Below, piece after piece: positions 27,890 through 32,837 of a DNA stretch of 32,837 nucleotides. The DNA is taken from NCBI GenBank assembly GCA_963575745.1, contig CAUYUJ010015844.1:17501-50337 (forward strand), in the 5' to 3' direction. A program made the position numbers and the translations under genes. The notes below the pieces were generated by a model. That model did no database searches. It saw only the letters and a list, made by a program, of their open reading frames with translations, and was not told the DNA's origin. Origin of the DNA: Prorocentrum cordatum. Its lineage: Eukaryota; Sar; Dinophyceae; Prorocentrales; Prorocentraceae. How positions within the stretch are numbered: position 1 is the stretch's first letter; the number at the start of each line of letters is the position of its first letter.

Positions 27890-28138
27890 TCCTAGAGGCA
27901 TCCCAGATGGGGTTCGAGTAGATGGGGTCGGAGGATCGCGCCACATCGCCTATGCCTCGGCGATGCCTCGGCGATGCCTCGGCGATGCCTCGGCGATGCA
28001 TCGGCCTCGTTAGCGGTGCATCGGCGACGCTGGCGTGGAGAAATTCTGGCTCCACATCGAGCCGCATCGTCGATGCATCGGCGATGCGGAGCGATCCATC
28101 GACCCTATATGGCTCGACCCTCTCTGGGAGACCTAGAC
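27890..28138. mobile_element. Long-TIR fold-back element family B, copy 3
   Basis: GGTTCGAGTAGATGGGGTCG then GAGGATCGCGCCACATCG on the left. CGATGCGGAGCGATCCATCG then ACCCTATATGGCTCGACCC on the right. It contains a small local amplification of GATGCCTCGGC (four tandem copies near 27955-28000) and the family core GGAGAAATTCTGGCTCCACA. Confidence 0.85.
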
Positions 28139-28510
28139 CCCCGCCATGTGCCAGCAGCTGATCCACCCCTACCGATCTTGATAAGCAATAAAAGTACCCC
28201 CTAATCCTTCGGGAGGGGACCTGAGTTAGAAGGGCCAAAAACATTAGGGATAGGGGGTCTGTTTTGCAGATGTGTCAAACGAAAGTGTGTTTTTAGGGTT
28301 AGGGTTGTATTGTGCTTCATGAAATCTGGCCTGGTAGACCTCAAGGCTGTCGGCGTAGACCTGGCGTCGGCACGCGCGCGAGGTCCCCGAGAGAGAGCCC
28401 CCGCCGCGAGACGCTGGCGGCCCGCGGGGGCACCCGGCTGCCCCTGGGAGGGGGGCCTCAACCCAGAGCCAGGCGGCGAAGACACAAATCTCCCTTCTGG
28501 TTCCGCGGAT
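28139..28510. other. Spacer with a two-unit telomere-like motif
   Basis: TTTTAGGGTTAGGGTT at 28291-28306 contains one TTTAGGG and one TTAGGG unit. TTAGGGATAGGGGG lies near 28241. This is too short to be a telomere. The GC-rich remainder has no recognised gene. Confidence 0.4.
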
Positions 28511-28517
28511 GGAGAGC

Positions 28518-28640
28518 GCCATTTATATACATCTGTATTCTATATGTACATATATGTATACATATATCTATATATGTATATATATATTCATATATATATA
28601 TATATATACATATATACATATATATATATATGTACCTATG
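28518..28640. repeat. TA/CATA-rich microsatellite
   Basis: Alternating TATATA with ACAT and ATGTATACATAT units, ending just before array 2. It resembles the tract at the end of the window. Confidence 0.9.
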
Positions 28641-28699
28641 AAGTCACACAGAAAACCTGGCATGCCACCGTCAACCCCACCCTGGGGGGAGGTACGCAG

Positions 28700-30585
28700 G
28701 GAAAACGCATGCGAACTGCGCCACTGGGACCTTCGGTAGATCTCCCTATGGGGCCACGAAACGCTGTACTGGGTGGGGGAGACGCATGTGAAATGTGCCA
28801 CTGTAACCTTCGGTGGAGCTCCCTCTGGGGCTACGAAACGCTGTACTGGGCGGGGGAGACGCATGCAAACTGCGTCACTGGGACCTTCGGTGGAACTCCC
28901 TATAGGGCCACGAAGCGCTGTACGGGGTGGGGGAGACGCATGCGAACTGCGCCACTGGGACATTCGATGGAACTCCCTATAGGGCCACGAAACGCTGTAC
29001 TGGGCGGGGGAAACGCATGCGAACTGCGCCACTCGGACCTTCGGTGGAGCTCCCTCTGGGGCCACGAAGCGCAACACTGGGTGGGGGAGACGCATGCGAA
29101 CTGTGCCACTGGAACCTTCGGTGGAGCTCCCTATGGGGCCACGGAACGCTGTACTGGGCGGGGGAAACGCATGCGAACTGCGCCACTGGGACTTTCGGTG
29201 GAGCTCCCTCTGGGGCCACGGAGCGCTGTACGGGGTGGGGGAAACGCATGCGGGCTGCGCCACTGGAATCTTCGGTGGAACTCCCTCTGGGGGCACGAAA
29301 CGCTGTACTGGGTGGGGGGACGCATGCGGACTGCGCCACTGGGACTTTCGCTGGAGCTCCATGTGTGGCCACGAGCGCTGTACTGGGCGGGGGACACGCA
29401 TGCAAACTGCGCCACTGGAACCTTCGGTGGAGCTCCCTCTGGGGCCACGAAACGCCGTACTGGATGGGGGAAACGCATGCGAACTGCGCCACTAGAACCT
29501 TCGGTGGAACTCCATATGGGGGCACGAAACGCTGTACTGGGCGGGGGAAACGCATGCGAACTGTGCCACTGGAACCTTCGGTGGAGCTCCCTCTGGGGCC
29601 ACGAAACGCCGTACTGGATGGGGGAAACGCATGCGAACTGCGCCACTAGAACCTTCGGTGGAACTCCATATGGGGGCACGAAACGCTGTACTGGGCGGGG
29701 GAAACGCATGCGAACTGTGCCACTGGAACCTTCGGTGGAGCTCCCTCTGGGGCCACGAAACGCCGTACTGGATGGGGGAAACGCATGCGAACTGCGCCAC
29801 TAGAACCTTCGGTGGAACTCCATATGGGGGCACGAAACGCTGTACTGGGCGGGGGAAACGCATGCGAACTGTGCCACTGGAACCTTCGGTGGAGCTCCCT
29901 CTGGGGCCACGAAACGCCGTACTGGATGGGGGAAACGCATGCGAACTGCGCCACTAGAACCTTCGGTGGAACTCCATATGGGGGCACGAAACGCTGTACT
30001 GGGCGGGGGAAACGCATGCGAACTGTGCCACTGGAACCTTCGGTGGAGCTCCCTCTGGGGCCATGAAGCGCTGCACTGGATGTGGGAGACGCATGCGAAC
30101 TGCGCCAGTGGAACTTTCGGTGGAACTCCCGATGGGGCCACGAAACGCTGTACTGAACACGAAAACGCATGCGAAGTGCGCCACTGGGACCTTCGGTGAA
30201 GCTCCCCACGGGGCCACGAAACGCTGTACTGGGCGGGGGAGACGCATGCAGGCTGCGCCACTGAAACCTTCGGTGGAGCTCCCTCTGGGGCCAAGAAAAG
30301 CTGTATTGGGTGGGGGAGACGCATGCGGATTTCGCCACTGGGATTTTCGGTGGAACTCCATATGGGGCCACGAAGCGCCGTACAGGCTGGGGAGACGCAT
30401 GCGAGCTGCGCCACTGGGACCTTCGGTGGAGCTCCCTCTGGGGCCACGGAACGCTGTACTGGGTGGGGGAAACGCATGCGGACTGCGCCACTGGGACCTT
30501 CGGTGGAGCTTCCGATGGGGCCACGAAGTGTGGGGGAGACGCATGCGGGCCGCGCCACTGGGACCTTCGGTGGACCCTGCGAGGA
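28700..30585. repeat. Tandem array 2: 77-bp units
   Basis: About 24 head-to-tail units. The core is the same as in array 1 (GCATGCGAACTGCGCCACTG, GGACCTTCGGTGGAGCTCCC, GGGGCCACGAAACG), but the linker is shorter, about 20 bp (CTGTACTGGGCGGGGGA). As 77 is not a multiple of three, three units make a 77-residue period. Frames stay open on both strands (plus 28310-29803, 497 codons; minus 29646-30749) simply because the unit lacks stops in these phases. Not a credible protein. Confidence 0.95.
29402..30066. repeat. 154-bp higher-order repeat within array 2
   Basis: Alternating unit types, one with AACTCCATATGGGGGCACG and the other with AGCTCCCTCTGGGGCCACG, form a 154-bp dimer repeated about four times with near-perfect identity (equivalent positions 29477, 29631, 29785, 29939). 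Units outside are much more diverged, so this dimer amplified recently. Confidence 0.92.
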
Positions 30586-30589
30586 GGGA

Positions 30590-30672
30590 GGAGGGGGAGG
30601 TAGAGGAGGAGAGGAGAGGAGGAACGCGGGGCGCTGTTTCTTAAAGACGAGGACCCAACACCACAGGATGGG
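30590..30672. repeat. Array end module at the right edge of array 2
   Basis: Polypurine stretch GGAGGAGAGGAGAGGAGGAA then GCGCTGTTTCTTAAAGACG and AGGACCCAACACCACAGGAT. Homologous to the three end modules of array 1, so both arrays terminate with the same sequence. Confidence 0.8.
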
Positions 30673-30734
30673 TGGGACAAACATGTGGGTGCAAGGATCA
30701 ATATGAGAAGGCTAAGCGCAGCGAGCCTTAACAT

Positions 30735-30805
30735 TTTGTGTATATGCATGTATATAAATGTGTGTATACAAATGTATCATATATACAGATATACAAGACT
30801 GAATT
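30735..30805. repeat. Short TATA/ATGTATA-rich stretch
   Basis: GTATATGCATGTATATAAATG and related alternating purine/pyrimidine sequence. Confidence 0.7.
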
Positions 30806-31644
30806 GGCATGCAGGCGGAATGGCAGAAAGGTCGAACAGACAATTTAGCGATAGTCCATGTTGCCTCTGTAGGCATCGCCGTTATAATTATGTGATTCGT
30901 TTTCCTTCCTCCATTTGTCTTTTTCCTCATTCTCGCCCTACCCTGCGAATTCTTCCCCATCGTCTTCAGCTCTTCTTGCGGAGGCTCATGCTTGGGGAGC
31001 CTCTTGGGGCCTCACGGAAGTTGTTCACGCTTTCTTAAGGCCTTCTGGAGGCCTCATGGGCGTCTTCTGGGGGCTTCTGGGGGCTTCCTCGGACCACCCT
31101 GCCTCCAACCGCGGTCTCCCTGAACGACCGGGTCACGATTTGGAATGCTTCAGAAGGTGTCCTGGGCCATATTGGGCCATCATGGGGCTCTTAAGCCATC
31201 TTGGAACCCTGTTGTGCCGCCTTGAGGCTCTCTTGGACTGCCTGGAAGCCCTTTCGGATGGTTTTGGGGCGATTTTCGAGCCTCCCAGGCGGTCTCGGAC
31301 GCCCAGAAGACCGAAGAACAGGGCATTCCCAAAATCATGCAAAAACCTTGGCAAATCAATGTTTCTCTGCGTTTTGAAAACTCTTGGGGGTCCTCTTTGG
31401 GTCGTCTTCGGGCGTCTGGTGGGTCTGGGGCCTCTTGGGGCCCTCGAGGGGGCGTTCGGCCACCCTCCTAACCGATTTGGGCCGTTGCCTAGGCCCAACA
31501 AGGGCTTCCAGGAACTCTGCTGAAATGCCTGGGGGGCCTCCTGCAGGGGCGTCCAGGGAGTCCCCGGGGCCACGGGTCCGGGGGGGCCCGAGGGTCCCTG
31601 GGGCTCGAGGTTCGGGAAGTCCGATTTCGGGGGGGGTCCCGGGC
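30806..31644. other. G-rich region with an unrecognised 202-codon plus-strand frame
   Basis: A plus frame (30915-31523) reads WGASWGLTEV, GGLMGVFWGLLGASS, LLSHLGTLLCRLEALLDCLE and similar Gly/Leu/Trp-rich phrases. The minus frame through the same DNA is Pro/Arg-rich. This looks like degenerate repetition of CTTGGGGGC-type codons and not a folded domain. I know no family that fits. It could be an old repeat or an unusual low-complexity gene. Confidence 0.35.
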
Positions 31645-32217
31645 AATCTAAATATATGGAAATTAACTGCACCTATAAATAGACATGTGTTTACATATAT
31701 ATATATATATACATACATACAAACATACATACATACATACATACATACATACAGCCATACATACATACATACATACATACATACATACATACATACAGAC
31801 AGGCATACATACATACACATAAACATATACATGTACATAAAACTATACCTACACATAAACATACACCTATACATGTATATAAAAAATGTACAAGTGCATG
31901 CACATATATAGACACCTATACACATATAAATATAGTCAACGTATACAGTTGCATATACATGTATGTATAACCTTATACTTATACATACGCATACACATGT
32001 ACATAAACAAATTTATAAACGCGAACATAAACATCAAAATGTACATACATATATATATATGTGCATATACATATACATATGCAAACAGATACACAAAATA
32101 TACACCTATACATACCTATGAATATAACCATAAATATGCATACATGAATACATACATACATACATACCTATACACATGCATATATCTACACACATGCGCA
32201 AATATATACATACAGTA

Positions 32218-32275
32218 CATATACGTATACGTGTACGCATACGTATACGTATACATATACGTATACGTATATATA
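32218..32275. repeat. Self-complementary ATACGT hexamer run
   Basis: CATATACGTATACGTGTACG then repeated TATACGTATAC: every unit is its own reverse complement, so the stretch can form a cruciform. Confidence 0.85.
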
Positions 32276-32583
32276 CACACATATGAAATTGCATATGCAT
32301 GTGCATGTACATAGACATACATATGTATACATATACCTACAAATACATATACACATACAAAAACATATGCATGCACATGTGAATATGCATGTACAGTATT
32401 GTGTTATTGTGCACATGTAAATTTACATATACGTATACGTATACACACAACGATCGTCATACATTCATATAGATATGCATGTATATATTCAGATACACAT
32501 ACACATACACATACACATACATACACATGCACATGCACATAGACATACACATACACATACACATACACATACGCATACACATA

Positions 32584-32640
32584 CTTGGTGCGTCGGCGGC
32601 AATGCAGAGTCACTGCGCTGGCAATAGACATAGTACTACA
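32584..32640. other. Non-repetitive island inside the microsatellite
   Basis: CTTGGTGCGTCGGCGGCAAT then GCAGAGTCACTGCGCTGGCA: GC-rich, unique-looking sequence flanked on both sides by ATACAC repeats. It could be a fragment of an inserted element or a remnant of the pre-expansion sequence. Confidence 0.5.
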
Positions 32641-32837
32641 CATAGACATACGCTTACACCTGTCCCTACACCTACACATACACATACACAAACACAAACA
32701 CAGACACATACATATACACATGCACATACATATACACATACATGTAAATGTACATACACATTGACATATTCATGTGCGTACACATCTGCATCTACATATG
32801 CATCTAACATTACATATACGCATACATCTACAACTAC

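Larger units (their letters stand above)
31645..32837. repeat. AT-rich microsatellite desert (ACAT, ATACAC, ATAT units)
   Basis: About 1.2 kb of alternating purine/pyrimidine tetra- and hexanucleotides: ACAT runs at 31714-31810, ATACAC at 32490-32590 and again after 32660. It runs off the window end. Frames such as poly-Tyr/Ile/His or Cys/Met/Tyr/Val are artefacts. Confidence 0.97.

Noticed and set aside
28291-28307. Interstitial telomere
   Set aside because: Only two imperfect units (TTTAGGG, TTAGGG). It is within chance for an AGGG-rich neighbourhood.
28310-29803. 497-codon repeat protein across array 2
   Set aside because: The 77-bp period shifts frame each unit and equally long frames exist on the opposite strand. 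There is no selection-like constancy of one reading frame.
28700-30585. CRISPR-like array (constant core, changing linker)
   Set aside because: The linkers are homologous to one another, not unique spacers. The core is degenerate and no cas gene or prokaryotic context is present.

Overview
The window looks like repeat-dominated nuclear DNA from a large, GC-rich protist genome. A dinoflagellate (Symbiodiniaceae, Polarella or Prorocentrum type) is the best guess. The evidence for this is: (i) a two-exon PRP38-like splicing-factor fragment on the minus strand, joined by an intron that starts GC rather than GT, as dinoflagellate introns often do; (ii) a minus-strand match to the last 12 bases of the dinoflagellate spliced leader, TTTTGGCTCAAG; (iii) huge CpG-rich trinucleotide tracts that would decay in a CpG-methylating vertebrate; (iv) many short non-autonomous inverted-repeat transposons flanked by TA. 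A plant/alga-type TTTAGGG telomere-like scrap at 28.29 kb is weak support. Each clue alone is modest, and another CpG-rich alga is possible. No prokaryotic gene organisation is present.

Layout. 1-6.1 kb: CCT microsatellites, an 8-bp GGCTATAG array, a GC-rich minisatellite and a dense run of six inverted-repeat elements (several with TA duplications), then the spliced-leader-like site. 6.1-8.46 kb: a tandem array of about 90-bp units organised in blocks with shared start and end modules. 8.5-10.5 kb: two weak candidate exons (minus strand), an AT-rich patch with a strong hairpin, a second copy of MITE family A, and palindromes. 10.5-18.46 kb: an 8-kb degenerate trinucleotide tract that is GAC-type for the first 0.33 kb and then flips to GTC-type at a palindromic junction. 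18.46-20.2 kb: more transposon fragments, including a third family-A copy and an 87-nt near-perfect hairpin. 20.24-20.34 kb: a 100-N scaffold gap. 20.34-22.19 kb: an ATC-type trinucleotide tract. 22.2-23.25 kb: the PRP38-like exons, the only confidently recognised gene sequence. 23.6-28.1 kb: a second dense cluster of fold-back and MITE elements, including a three-copy family with inverted repeats of about 60 bp and a nested insertion. 28.7-30.6 kb: a second tandem array (77-bp unit) that shares a 57-bp core and an end module with the 6-8 kb array and contains a recent 154-bp higher-order amplification. 30.8-31.6 kb: an unrecognised G-rich open region. 31.65-32.84 kb: an AT-rich ACAT/ATACAC microsatellite desert.

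Almost all long open reading frames here are by-products of stop-free tandem repeats (poly-Ser, poly-Asp, poly-His, poly-Arg and so on) and are not annotated as genes. The biology worth following is structural: at least ten families of small inverted-repeat elements, the two related arrays with a conserved core and changing linker, and the megascale NTC trinucleotide tracts, which keep the same strand polarity over nearly the whole window.
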